From contig JARGXX010000138.1 in assembly GCA_030374765.1 (NCBI GenBank), positions 620,001 through 684,000 on the forward strand: a DNA stretch of 64,000 bases, read 5' to 3'. Below the pieces are notes generated by a model, which saw only the letters and a program-made list of their open reading frames with translations, did not search any database and was not told where the DNA came from. This DNA comes from Agarophyton chilense (taxonomy: Eukaryota; Rhodophyta; Florideophyceae; Gracilariales; Gracilariaceae). How positions within the stretch are numbered: the first letter of the stretch is position 1; each line of letters starts with the position of its first letter. Position numbers and translations under genes: made by a program. Below are positions 10,255-20,908 of this stretch, piece after piece.

Positions 10255-13200
10255 TTGGGAGTCTCCCCTGCGGGGGGGGCGTCTTCTAAGCCGGAGTTGA
10301 AGACGCCCGAGGCGCCCCAGCTTCGCTCCCCAGCTGTGACTATCCTTTCAAGGAGAACGGCTGACACCGAAGTTAACTCGGGATACTTTAGTGTCCTCCG
10401 TCGCCCGTGGATACGGTCCCGTAATCTCCGTATTCCGGATCGAGTTATGGTAATGGCCAAGCGGAATTATAAAGTATTCGCCGACTTCGGCCTGTCCAAC
10501 CAGTTTATGGTTCGTCAAATATCTGTCCTGGATACAGGAGCCGCTCCTAACTTAATTCATGTGGAATTGTTACCCCCGATGCTCCGGGTCCAAGATCGTA
10601 CCGGTCCACGTTTGGATATCGCCGATGCGAACAACAACCCACTACGGACACTGGGTACAATTTCCCTCATGGTGAGGTTAGGCTCCTATCTCGTTCAACT
10701 GGAGTTTATTGTATGCAAGTCACTTGCAGCACCAGTCATACTGGGTTGTGACTTTTGCGACCGCTTCGTGGAAGCCATCCGTCCTCGGCATATAACTGTG
10801 GAACTCGAAGACGGGTCTACGATCCCAATCGTTCGTAAACCCTTACAGGGAGCAGCGCGAACACGCGTTCCTCTCCCTGTCGCGCAGGAATCTGTGAAGA
10901 AGGACCCGGTGTCTACACGGGTAAAGGTTGCGAAGTCAGTGGCTATCCCGCCAGAAACCCAGGTTTGGGTCACAGTTGTTACCAAGCAAATTGGTGTGCA
11001 TGTGGTACAACCGAACCCGTCTCTGTATACGCGGCGTCAACTCGCCCTTGCGAATGGGGTTGTCTCCGTGGAACCGGATAAACCTTTCAAGGTTTGGGTA
11101 GCCAACTTTGGAAAGACAACGCAGCATTTGGTCAAACACCAGATCCTGGGTTCTGTTCTTCCACACCCGCATGCGGTCGTACCTACAAAGATCTCTATCG
11201 CAGAGGTCCTTGGTGTGGCGGACCCTAAGGAGGGGGTGGACACTGCCGAAATAGCGGAAGACGGTGAGCATACGACTGCAGCTCCACACGCTGAACACTT
11301 TAAACCTCAGAAGGTTACGGCCCCTATCACAGGAGCAGACCAGACGGATCCTGTTCAGGAATTGGAAAAATGGGATCTCAACCATGTACCCGCATCTCAT
11401 CGGGAGAAGCTGAGGCACATGCTTCGTGAATTTACCCCCATGTGGGATGGTTCCCTTGGAACTATTGGGATTACAGAACACCGCATCGACTTGTTACCGA
11501 ACACTGTGCCTATTGCCCAACACCTTTACAGGGCTGGACCGAAAGCTCAGGAAGAGGAGAAATCTCAGATGGAGAAGATGCTTAAAGCGGGCGTAATTGA
11601 ACCTGCCCAGTCCGCTTGGGCCTCACCAGTGGTGTTAGTTCCGAAACCGGATGGATCGTGGCGTTTCTGAATCGATTACAGACGCCTGAACGAGGTAACC
11701 ATTAAGGATGCGTACCCGATCCCTCGGATGGACGAATACATCGACTCCCTTGGGAGCGCTACTGTTTTCTCTACCCTCGACGCCAATTAGGGCTACTGGC
11801 AAGTCCCTATTAGGGAGGAAGATCGAGACAAAACGGCTTTCGTGTGTCATCAAGGACTTTTCCGATTCCGGAGGATGCCTTTTGGGTTGACAAATGCCCC
11901 CGCAACGTTTGAACGGGCGATAAACATTCTGTTGGCTCCCTTCAAGTGGAGGACGTGTCTAGTGTATTTAGACGACATTATCGTCTTCTCCAACAACCTG
12001 GATGACCACCTCGAACACGTCAGGGACGTAATGAAGATACTCTGCGACGCGGGAATCACCTTGAAACTCAAGAAGTGCGAGTTTTTCACCGATTCGGTTA
12101 AGTATCTGGGTCATATCATCCGTCCCGGACAGCTTTCAATCGATGAAGTACGAGTGAAATCCTTGAAGGAAGCAAAACACCCGAAAACTCAAACGGAGTT
12201 GCGATCCTTCTTAGGTCTGTGTAACCTGTATCGCCGATTCGTCCCGAACTTTGCGGATATTGCCACCCCCCTCAACAGGCTCCTGACGAAGGGACAACCA
12301 GTTGAACTGGAACCTTTTTGCGACGCGGAAGCGTCTGCCTTCACGGCACTGGTGAATGCCGTAACATCACCGCCAATCTTGGCTCTACCCAATCCTGGGC
12401 TCCCTTACGAAGTGGACACCAATGCTAGTGCAAACCAAGTAGGGTGTGCACTGTTCCTATCCTCTGAGGATGGTGAAAGTCACCCTATTGGGTACTGGTC
12501 ACGTTCCCTGAATGTCCATGAAAGGAACTACTCGGTCTCCGAGAAAGAATGTTTAGCCGTTGTGTGGGCCTTAGCTACACTTCGCCCCTATCTGATGGGT
12601 ACTCGTTTCAAAGTCCATACGGACCACGCATGCTTGCGTTGGCTCCTGGAGATCTCCGAACCCTCGGGCCGCCTTATGCACTGGCGTCTCCGACTGTCGG
12701 AATTCGACTTTGAGATCCTGTACAAGAAAGGGAAGCTGAACACTCAGGCTGATGCACTATCCCGCTTGGGAACCACAGCGGAAACGGAACCCTACGAGGA
12801 CGATGACATCCCATGCTTTATGGTATCGGACCTCAAGGGAGGAGCTCAACCGCTGACGGATGATGATTGTGACGATATACTCGTCAACGAGAGTCTGGAT
12901 TCGCCGACCGGCTCTTTTATACCTATCTCTCCAGAGGAGATGATACGCGAGCAACAGCTCGACCCATTCTGTACACGGACTCGGGCTCGCCTCAACGGAG
13001 GATTTCAGTTACCTTTGGAGGACGACGATCAGGGTTACCTAATCAGGACCGTTGGACCTCGCCCAAGGATAGTGGTGCCGCACGCCATACAACAGAGGGT
13101 ATTACACCTAACTCACTATGTGAAGGTTGGCGCCCACCCCGCAGGAGGAAAACTGTACCTCACGTTGAGAAGGGACTTTTACTGGCCGGCAATGGCATTC

Positions 13201-14787
13201 GATTGTTACGCCGTCAGACGGGCCTGCGCCAATTGCGCCAAGAATGACGTCAAACTTCGGAAGCACTCTAAGAAGTTGACGCTGTTCCCGGCACGGGCTC
13301 CACTCGAATTCGTGGCCATAGACATCCTAGAAGAGTTTATCAGGACGCCCCAAGGTCATCGGTATCTGCTTGTCATTTCTGACAGATTCTCTAAGCTAAC
13401 GAAAACTGTGCCCCTGAAGCGGATCACCGCCGCTACCGTCGTGCAAGCATTCGTGACCCATTGGGTGTTCGTATATGGACCGCCGGTGCAGTTATTATCC
13501 GACAACGGAGGGCAATTCGCATCAAAATTCTTTCAGGATGTATGTCGAATCCTTGATGTAAGGAATTTATTTGTTACTACGTATCACCCTCAGGGGAATG
13601 GCCAGGTGGAGAGGTTTAACCGCATGATACTCAACGCTTTGAGATCGTATGTTGCGGATCACCCCAAAAATTAGGACTTGTACACAGACGCTATCACGTA
13701 TGCATACAACACCCAGGTACATCGGGTTACATCGTTATCCCCATTCGAACTGGTACTGTCGAGGACACCGCCGCTGGTCGCCATCGAGGCTCAACCGATG
13801 CTGTCGACGTACCCGTCACCGGGATTGTACCGAGAAGCCTGGAAGGAGTGGCTTACGAAGATGGTGTTGATAGCCCGGAAAGCAATGGACAAAGCTCAAC
13901 GCGCCTACAAGAAGGACTTTGACAATCGGGTTCGCAAACCTCTACCTCAGGTGGAGCCCGACGACTTCGTCTTCTTTCAAAAGGAATACTACAATCCTGA
14001 AAAGGAACGTAGGCACAAGCTTTCGCCAATTGTGGACGGACCCTATCGTGTGGTTTCTGTAGACCCGGACACGGTGGTATTGGATATCGCTAACCGCCAC
14101 GAACGGATCTCCAGGGACCGCATCACACGAGTGCCCAACCCAAATGTGGAAGTGGTATCGGCACCAACGCCCTCCACAGGGGATGATTCAACGGAAGTCA
14201 ACCCGTCAGGCGGAGATTCGAACACCCGCCCCGTTATACTTCCGCACCCGGAACCTGGTTTAACCGACCTACTGGAAACTTCGGATACTCCCGAACCTGG
14301 GCCCGCTCCCTCAAGGGCCCAGTCAACGAACTCTTACAGAGTTACTCCCCCACCGGAGGTAATCAAGCCTCCTGGCTCTCCGCCTAAGGAGGGGGAGGAG
14401 GACTTAGTTACTTCGCAGGACGATGTTTCGGCGTCAGCCAGTCGCCCTAAAAGGGAATCTAGTTCTCACAGCGAGACGGCGAGCCCGACCAAGCCGGCGA
14501 CAGAGAAGTCACAACCCCAGCGTATGGGTAGCGACATCACCGCCGACCCAGCCGAGCACGACGTCAGAAATGATGACGAAAACCCGCCTAGGGAGAGTCG
14601 TGTGGAGAACTCCGCACCCGGAACGCCTATAGAGCCGACGATCACCCGTCGCCGCGGGAGAGACACTGAGGTGTCGCACACTCAAACCCCGCTTTCTCGG
14701 GAACGAGCTGTGTCAGCGGACCCGCACGGGGAAGATCTCGACGACGAGGTTGACCAAGTTTGGCTCTCCGTTATGGAATGGGAATAG
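10255..14787 (+). pseudogene. Gypsy-1 pol (protease-RT-RNase H-integrase), three in-frame stops
   Basis: One continuous frame, -1 relative to gag, with no ATG at its start, so a fusion by frameshift is likely. Protease DTGA at 10531; RT begins about 11500, with MPFGLTNAPATF and YLDD (11965-11976); RNase H VDTNASANQVG about 12410; integrase zinc-binding H..H..C..C about 13100-13250; integrase core with D in AIDILEEF, D in LLSDNGGQF and E in GNGQVERFN (about 13320-13620); GPY/F-like module near 14036. Stops: TGA 11668-11670 (in WRF*IDYRRLN), TAG 11788-11790 (in STLDAN*GYWQV), TAG 13672-13674. No frameshifts, so decay is recent. The C-terminal 230 codons are Pro/Ser/Glu-rich. Confidence 0.9.
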
Positions 14788-15337
14788 GAACTCCTATGGA
14801 GACACTGGAACCCTCAGGAATGGGAAAGAAATGAGTGAGACCCGTCGGGGACAGCTCAGGAGAGTGCTAGCGCGTGTCGAAAGCGTCACCTCACATCCGC
14901 TTGCGGAGTGGAAACCGGCGCCCGCGCATTTATGTGGCACACGTCAAATGGAACCGAGCCAATCAAAAAGCTCTGACGACCAACCGTCGCGCAAACCGCC
15001 TCCGTCGCACGGCGCGTTGCACAAGAACAACCTTCGTCCCCGTAGCTCGGGTTGACGTTGAAGTCTTACCCCCCTGAGATTGGAGGCGCTACCGCGTCGC
15101 GGTTTCTCAACCGTCACGGAATCTAAGAACACCGTTGTTTTCGGGAAGATCTCAGCTTTAAGAAGAACCCAAAACTGGGCCGTTTTGACTCCGTAGACGG
15201 AAGTTACAACGTAGCCCACCGGCCACTCGGCGCCGTTTGGACGAAGTGCTGAGACCCGCTTGCAACACGGAAAAGAACCCACAGGGGTGTGTCTAGACCC
15301 TACGTTGACACCCTCAAAGGAACTAGAGCGTTCCAAG
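14788..15337 (+). other. Spacer between pol and the chromodomain ORF
   Basis: No convincing coding region. Contains one copy of a 50-bp unit that is present three times in gypsy-2, and a 34-bp sequence (14895-14928, containing the palindrome CCGCTTGCGG) repeated at 16121-16154 inside the antisense ORF with two mismatches. Confidence 0.5.
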
Positions 15338-15577
15338 ATGGAAGAGAAGCCTGAACAGGGAAAAGTGTACCCGCAGGAATTTGTTATCGATCGCATCGTG
15401 CGTCACATCTACACCCCCGAGGGAGAAGTTCGCTACCAAGTCCGATGGTACGGATTCTCGCCTGATGAGGATACAGTGGAACCCATTGAGCACCTTCCGA
15501 GGTCTAAGGTTTTATCCTATCACCGACGCGCTCCGGTAACCTTGCCTCCAAGTCTGGATCGTGCCCAAGTCGGGTAA
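15338..15577 (+). CDS. Chromodomain protein/ORF of gypsy-1
   Basis: 79 codons from ATG, in a different frame from pol and separated from it by a stop and 550 bp. Pattern EFVIDRIVRHI then YQVRWYGFSPDEDTVEP and H-L is a chromodomain, which in chromoviruses is normally fused to the integrase C-terminus and directs integration to marked histones. The ORF and the pol stop before it are both conserved in gypsy-2 (31408-31647). It may be expressed by splicing, reinitiation or a frameshift, or be a detached relic. Confidence 0.65.
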   Translation: MEEKPEQGKVYPQEFVIDRIVRHIYTPEGEVRYQVRWYGFSPDEDTVEPIEHLPRSKVLSYHRRAPVTLPPSLDRAQVG

Positions 15578-15754
15578 GCCACCACGGGAACTGGTGTGGA
15601 TGCGACCTCGAAGTGAGGAAGATGTTGGACCTCTGAAGAGGAATTGAGGAGAGTATCCCGAAGAACACGTATTGAGAGGGAAGGTCTACTGGCCCTCGGC
15701 CTAGCGCCGTTAACCGGGGAACACAACACCGGTTATCGGGACAGTTTATAATGA

Positions 15755-15912
15755 AAAAGGAAAAGAAGACCCACGAAGTGGAGAAGAAGATTAAGAAGAA
15801 GATTGGACCCTAGGAAGAAAAGAAGATGAAGACGAAGATGAAGAAGATCCTAAGAAGGAAGAAGAAAAGAAGTAGAAGTTAAGATCCTAGGAAGGAAGAA
15901 GAAAAGAAGTTA
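15755..15912 (+). repeat. Purine-rich GAA/AAG tract of gypsy-1
   Basis: About 160 bp almost purely A/G on the plus strand, including two copies of a roughly 38-bp unit (GATCCTA(A/G)GAAGGAAGAAG...). It separates the convergent 3' ends of pol/chromodomain (+) and the antisense ORF (-). Also in gypsy-2 as a pyrimidine tract (31068-31225). Confidence 0.75.
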
Positions 15913-15976
15913 TGCAAATATCAGAAGTTCACTATTGTCGCCAAGCTATGGACTCTACAATTGCCCGAAGGCGGAA

Positions 15977-17703
15977 CTACGGAAAGCCCGAGGAGGGACC
16001 CGCCCCACCGTTGGGATTCTGACCCTGATGGTACGCCGAGGCGAAAGCCAACATCTGGCTCACATCCGTCATACCCGGGGGAATCGGAATGCCTGCGTTC
16101 AGGAGGCCTTGTCGCACAGTATCCGCTTGCGGAGTGGCAACCGGCGCCTGCGCAAGGGTGTTCACACCCCACCCGGGGGGAGCAGATGGACCGCCACCGG
16201 ATGCATTCGACGCCGCAGCTGAGGTCGTTCCCACTGGTTGGAAGGGTGCAGATGGCTCCACAGGGAGTACTCCACTAGGAGCTGGCACGTCGTTATCCAA
16301 CGCTGGATCGTCCAGGTCTACTGGAGGCTCGCACTCATAATCGTCGGTATAAATGAACCCCGTCGGGTGTCCCACCGGCATCGGTCGAGGCGAGTCAATC
16401 AGCGCCCGTGCTTGCGCCGCGCTGATGCGAACCCCTTCGAAGGGATTGTAATAGACCCAGTTACCGGAGCCCGGATCGTACCGGCCAGGAGACTTGTCTC
16501 GCGCGGATCCTTCCCCTGCGGGCTGATTTGCCACTGGAACTCGATCCCATTGGGTGTTGTCGATCACGTCCAAGATTGGATACAGGTCCTGCACGTTGCT
16601 GGCCGAACCCAACGCTGGGACAAGTTCGATCTGACGCATGATGGTCCGTAGCATCGGAGGAATATACCAGATACGGAAATGGTCATGAGCATCCCAGAGG
16701 AGGTGCGCCGCTACGCGGGCTGCCCACTCGGCTGCAACGAGGGCCAGTATCCCGAGTTCGGGTCGTGCATCAAACGAGACCCGATATAGTAGATACATGG
16801 GGGCAGTTCAGCAAAGCACGCTCGGGGGACCTCGACCTTACTCCACCAAGCTGGAAGGGGCACGAATCGCCCAACCTTCGCCGTGTTACGGATACGCTCC
16901 AGTTCCACGTGAGGATACGGGACAAGGAACCCGAAACGGGAGCGCGAGCGGCGCTCGAAGCGCACGCGTCGATCGAACCCATACTGGGTAAACTGCCGTT
17001 GAAGGTACCTGAATTCAGCCCGAAGGATGGGACGACTCCATTGGAGCATATCTTCTCGGAGAGGAAAACCCGGGCCGCGGAACTCGGCTTCGGGAAAGGC
17101 TGCCAGGTTATCCCCGTAGGAAACCTCACCGTACGTGCGGTAACAGGCGACATCGAACCCGTACTCCGGGGGAACCAGATGGTCAAAGCGTGACCTCTCC
17201 AATCGCTGGTAGGCCAGAGCCGCCATCGCTGCGCGCGCCTTGTCCAGGGACTCCCCGCGACTGCGGTATAGATACTGAGGCTCTATGGCTACCCACGCCC
17301 TCCAATCGGGAGAACGTACAACCTCAACAGGTAGGCCACCCGGCAATAAGCCGTCCTCCACGTAAGGGTCGATGAGCTCATCGTCGCGAACCGCTGTCGG
17401 ATGGAACCACGGAGCGCGGGAATATATCACCGGATCGGTAAGGGGACTCCACCTTCGAAAGGATTCGTTTGAGATCCAACCTCTGGAGTTTGCTACCAAG
17501 GGCATCGCATGAGCGGAGTTCCACGCCACCGCGTTGATGTCCAAATCCTCCTGAGGATGTCAGTTGCCCGTCGAGGCGGAAGGTTCGGTACCTGACGGAG
17601 CCGCATCCAAACCGGAGAAATATCCACCCTGCTGGAAAGCTTCGTTGTCCGCCGGCGCGGAGGCCAATGGCCCCGAGAGTGGGTTGATGACGTATGGGTT
17701 CAT
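15977..17703 (-). pseudogene. Gypsy-1 antisense ORF (aORF)
   Basis: Antisense to gag-pol and convergent with it, roughly 575 codons. Start chosen at the ATG at 17703 because it matches the start of the left-edge homologue; the frame is open further upstream, to about 30 bp from the 3' LTR. Middle part (17544-16711) is rich in Arg/Tyr/Trp, with the blocks APWFHP, RPILRAEFRYL, VGRF and ELPPCIYYIGS conserved in the homologue at 1-1010. The C-terminal third is Pro/Gly/Ala-rich and acidic (DDYECEPPVDLDDP). Defects: TGA at 17560-17562 and a one-base frameshift between 16798 and 16711. No known family recognised. Antisense ORFs between pol and the 3' LTR are reported in some plant Ty3 elements, but I cannot link this protein to them. 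Confidence 0.65.
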
Positions 17704-17900
17704 TCCCTTGACAGGGCTAGTAGAGACCGCTGTTGCGAGAAGTTGCTTATCGCCGAAAGTCGGAGGAGTTGAAGAAAGTTGCACCGATGTGCCGGTTTTG
17801 TGGCGATCCTCAGAAGTGGTGAAGGACCCTATTGGGAAAGAAGTATGTATAGTGATCGGAAAGCTAGACACCCGCGGCTCGGAATGTTCTTCCTCGTCTT

Positions 17901-17913
17901 AAGGAGGGGGAGA
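17901..17913 (+). promoter_or_regulatory. Gypsy-1 polypurine tract
   Basis: AAGGAGGGGGAGA abuts the 3' LTR; the usual primer for plus-strand DNA synthesis. Confidence 0.8.
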
Positions 17914-18827
17914 TGTAGAGCAACGCCCACTCAGGGGATACTTGAAGATGCAACTCATAGAATGAGGATTGAACCCTCCGAGGGTTATGATTATGATCCC
18001 CTCTATAATGTGCTGAAGTGGCACTGTTTTCTGGTTATATTTCGCCTATAAGAGAAAATTCGGATGGCCCATGGTTGGATTGGCCCCGTGATACACGTGG
18101 CTTAATTTTGGCACCGAATTTCGGATATTTGTTAGAACGTTGGATTTTTGGGCCCTGGCAGTGGGATCTCCACGTGTATGGCCCTGAGCAGGTGTGCACT
18201 ACTGTAGAGTTTAGTTAGTGGGCCCTACTCAGGGAGGCGAGATCTGACAGTCCGAGCTCAGAGTAAATGGTAACCAAGGTTGGTCTTCGATACCTTTAGA
18301 GGTTCTTCGTCGCCATCGTTTCGGCCTTACAACCCGGAACGGGCTCTGGTTAGCAACGCCTGCGTAGGGAGACGACTCCACTTGGAGAGTGCCCACGTTT
18401 GGGTTCCGTGCAACCACCCCCTTGGGACCGCTCAGACGACCTGCGTGCACGATACCCCGTGGGGGTTCTGCTTACTTGTTGCGTGCTTTTTGTGTTTCCT
18501 TTCGAGGACAGGTTTTCGCCCCTGTATTGGGTTTCTTTTGTTGTTTCGCCTCTTTTCTGGTTCTCGGGTCTGGTGCCTGTTAGTGCCCGACCCTCGCCCC
18601 GTTTTTCCTCTCCGCCGGATTTTCCCCCATTCTTTGGCATACCCATACCCATTCCCGATCCAACGGTTTCTACCCCTCACCTCCGTCGGTACTGCCAGAA
18701 TCCCCTGTGGGAGTTACACCCCACACTACGGGTGGAACGGAGGGCTCTGTCTCTGAGTCTGCCTCCCCCAGGGAGCAAGGCTTCGAACACCTTGAGAGCA
18801 CTTCCCGTCGCCGGGTTTTGCTCCACA
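17914..18827 (+). repeat. Gypsy-1 3' LTR
   Basis: 914 bp, same ends as the 5' LTR. Its first ~355 bp are of the second U3 subtype, shared with the gypsy-2 3' LTR (for example CACTC, ATAATG, TTGTTAGAAC). The remainder matches its own 5' LTR. Confidence 0.93.
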
Positions 18828-19044
18828 ATGTTAGCTGCGTCTGTTTTTAATTTCAGACTGGTGCTTTTGATAAGATATCGTAGGTTCCCGGTCATTCCAA
18901 CCTGGCAGATCCGCTTACCAAGAAATACAGCTCTCTAACAGATGCTCTTCAACTGAGTCTGTTCACTTGCAGACTATGCTTCGATTTCCAGGACATTGCT
19001 GAGACGAAGCATTCAAAGAAAAACTTTGGCAGAAAAGGGAGGAA
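18828..19044 (+). pseudogene. Copia-1 gag-pol, RNase H end after the gypsy-1 insertion
   Basis: Begins with the second ATGTT TSD copy (18828-18832). Encodes the C-terminus matching copia-2: motifs LADPLTKK, SLTDALQLSL and DIAETK-SKKNF, with one in-frame TAA early on. It ends in a polypurine tract (19032-19044, GAAAAGGGAGGAA) touching the 3' LTR. Confidence 0.8.
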
Positions 19045-19325
19045 TATGAGAACGATCATTGATGGGAGTCGATCTTCTACAAATACGCCCGCTCAATGCT
19101 TTGTATTTGAACACTTAATTGTCGTTGCTATGAGTCATCATTCGTACCACATGGCAACATCTTATATCATGTATTACGCCCGTTTATTATGTTGTAATGT
19201 ACTCTACTTATACATCTATGTACCACACGTTTGTAAACATCTGCGACCTCGTGCCGGTGAGCAATTGTGTACTCAGTCCTACACAGTGTGTACCTAGTTC
19301 TACACCGCAAGTCTAATCATTCTTA
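19045..19325 (+). repeat. Copia-1 3' LTR
   Basis: 281 bp, direct copy of 2479-2758 with scattered substitutions and one indel. Followed by the ACGTG TSD copy at 19326-19330. Confidence 0.85.
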
Positions 19326-19980
19326 ACGTGACCCGTGGAAGCCGCCCTGTGTCCTCCCTTTTCCTCTTTTTTGCTTTCCTTTCTGCTTCGTGGTTGACAA
19401 GTTTAGTTTTAACAGCTTCATGGGCCGCCCACAGTTTTTTTGTCGCCGCCACATGCTGAAACCCGTTTGATATTTCGGCCATTATTCGACGTAATTCTGT
19501 TTGAAACTCGTGTCTCCGGTTCGAGAAAATCGCCAGCACCTCCATAAGAGTATACCGACCGCAGTACTGATGCAGAAGATGGGAAGCTTTAAAATCATTC
19601 ACAATAGCTTTCAAAAGTCGTTTTGAGTAGGCTCGATCGCTGAAAGGAAATGATTGAATGTGTTCGTTTTCATTTTTTTCACAGAGCCGTACTTCAGAAT
19701 CGCGAGCTCTAAATGTTCTCCGACTTAAATCTTTCTTTGTTGAGATAGATCGATTGGAATGCAACTTATATCCCTCTTCATTTTTATGAAAACTTCTGCC
19801 GGGTTTCAAAGAAAAAATCAAAAACTTTGCCGAAAAGGAGGAGAAGCAGCCAACGTGGCACTGGCGAGAAGCGAAGAGATCAAACGACAGTTTTTTGCGA
19901 AGTTCAAGTTCCACTTGTTTATGAGTTAGAATTTTGTTGAGCGAAGCGAAAATCCACCTTTTTTCGAAAACCACTATCAA
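19326..19980 (-). pseudogene. Unknown ORF interrupted by copia-1
   Basis: Minus strand, about 215 codons before the insertion point, with no ATG near its open start, so an upstream exon may be missing. Helix-rich and basic; ends HEAERKAKKRKRED. The pattern CEKNENEH...K.IVNDF...CGRYTLMEVLAIFSNR resembles, by eye, the unknown ORF at 49217-50464 (CEKQNFDF...KDVIRQYL...GGQKTYWQKMVEYFLQL). No known family recognised. Continuation after the insertion is at 2473 and below. Confidence 0.4.
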
Positions 19981-20908
19981 GCTTTTCTATTTGACTCCAT
20001 CTCGTTTACAAGTCTATTCACTGCGGTATACTATCTAATTACAGAATCAATCACTCTTATTTAGTGCATCACATGGGGATGGTGATATATGCGGAAGTTT
20101 ATATCATCAAACGTGTCGTAGTAGTGGCTTCTACCCGGAAATCATGCGAGGCTTTTGTCGCTCATCAAACTGTCGCTGTCAGTGCCCGTTTGGTTAAGTT
20201 GTCAGTCGAGTGGCGGCCTTCACGCTCTACCGAGATGCTCAGAGATTAGAAAACAGGTTAAATAAGCGCCATCCGAGAGTGGTGCCCCCTCCGAAAGCAG
20301 TGATGAATGGTTCTTTTTTCGAAGAGATGAATGAAGATGAGAAAGACTTGGTGACTGGAATTGGAGAAGACCGGGGCATAATGGAAACGCTTGGAGAGAA
20401 TTGGCAACTTCAAATGGGAAGGAAGAAGAGTATGACAGTTTCCTGAGTTCTTCAGGCCTTCAGGCGCGACTTGCGCTTGTCGAAACGGGCATTATTCTTT
20501 CTTGTCATTGTTTCTCACTCCGAGTACGCAATTTACTTGTTTCGGAAGATGTGAAACACATAATTGCCCCCGATACATCTGAATCTGAAGGGACTTATAG
20601 AACTGTTGGCATTGAAAGCAATACGCAGTCACCGCAACCTTAAGTCTATTATCATGTCATTTTGAAAAACAGTTCGGAGCTACAGCTCGCGGATAATGCT
20701 TTGGATTCCGAGAAAGGCCCTCAACCTATTTCTTCATATTATTCAGATCTGAGCGATGACGTTCTTGGTGAGATGCGTTCTGATATTTTTGAATAGAGTG
20801 AAGATCATATATCTTTTCAGGACATGAGGAGGTCAGCGTTTGAGGGATTCAAGAAGGAACGCGCGTTCGCAATTGGTTCTGAATAAAACCAAGGTCATGT
20901 TACAGTAG
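19981..20908. other. No assignable gene
   Basis: Only short open stretches (for example 20210-20446 and 20401-20643) with no recognisable motif. Possibly the degraded 5' part of the Tnp2-type transposon that follows. Confidence 0.3.

Larger units (their letters stand above)
7081..18827 (+). mobile_element. Gypsy-1: 11.7-kb Ty3/gypsy chromovirus-type element with antisense ORF
   Basis: Two 914-bp LTRs (TGTAGAGC...CTCCACA), PBS 2 nt after the 5' LTR, polypurine tract before the 3' LTR, and a perfect ATGTT TSD. Inside: gag (8222-10252), pol in the -1 frame (to 14787), a separate chromodomain ORF (15338-15577), a purine-rich tract, and an antisense ORF (17703-15977) convergent with pol. Stops in gag (one), pol (three) and the antisense ORF show it is currently defective. 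The enzyme order PR-RT-RNaseH-IN is the Ty3/gypsy order. Confidence 0.93.
2479..19325 (+). mobile_element. Copia-1: GalEa-like Ty1/copia retrotransposon, split by gypsy-1
   Basis: Complete element in structure: 280-bp 5' LTR, initiator-tRNA PBS, single gag-pol frame, polypurine tract, 281-bp 3' LTR and matching ACGTG TSDs. The body is about 5.1 kb once the 11.7-kb gypsy-1 insertion (7081-18827) is subtracted. Two stops and frameshifts in the RNase H region plus the nested insertion make it inactive. It landed inside a minus-strand ORF of unknown function. Placement in the GalEa-type clade rests on the RT/PBS features and is inference. Confidence 0.85.

Noticed and set aside
8222-14787. Alternative genetic code (TAA/TAG read as sense)
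   Set aside because: All three stop codons interrupt the broken ORFs, expected residues at those sites differ, and the intact copia-2 ORF contains none of them internally.
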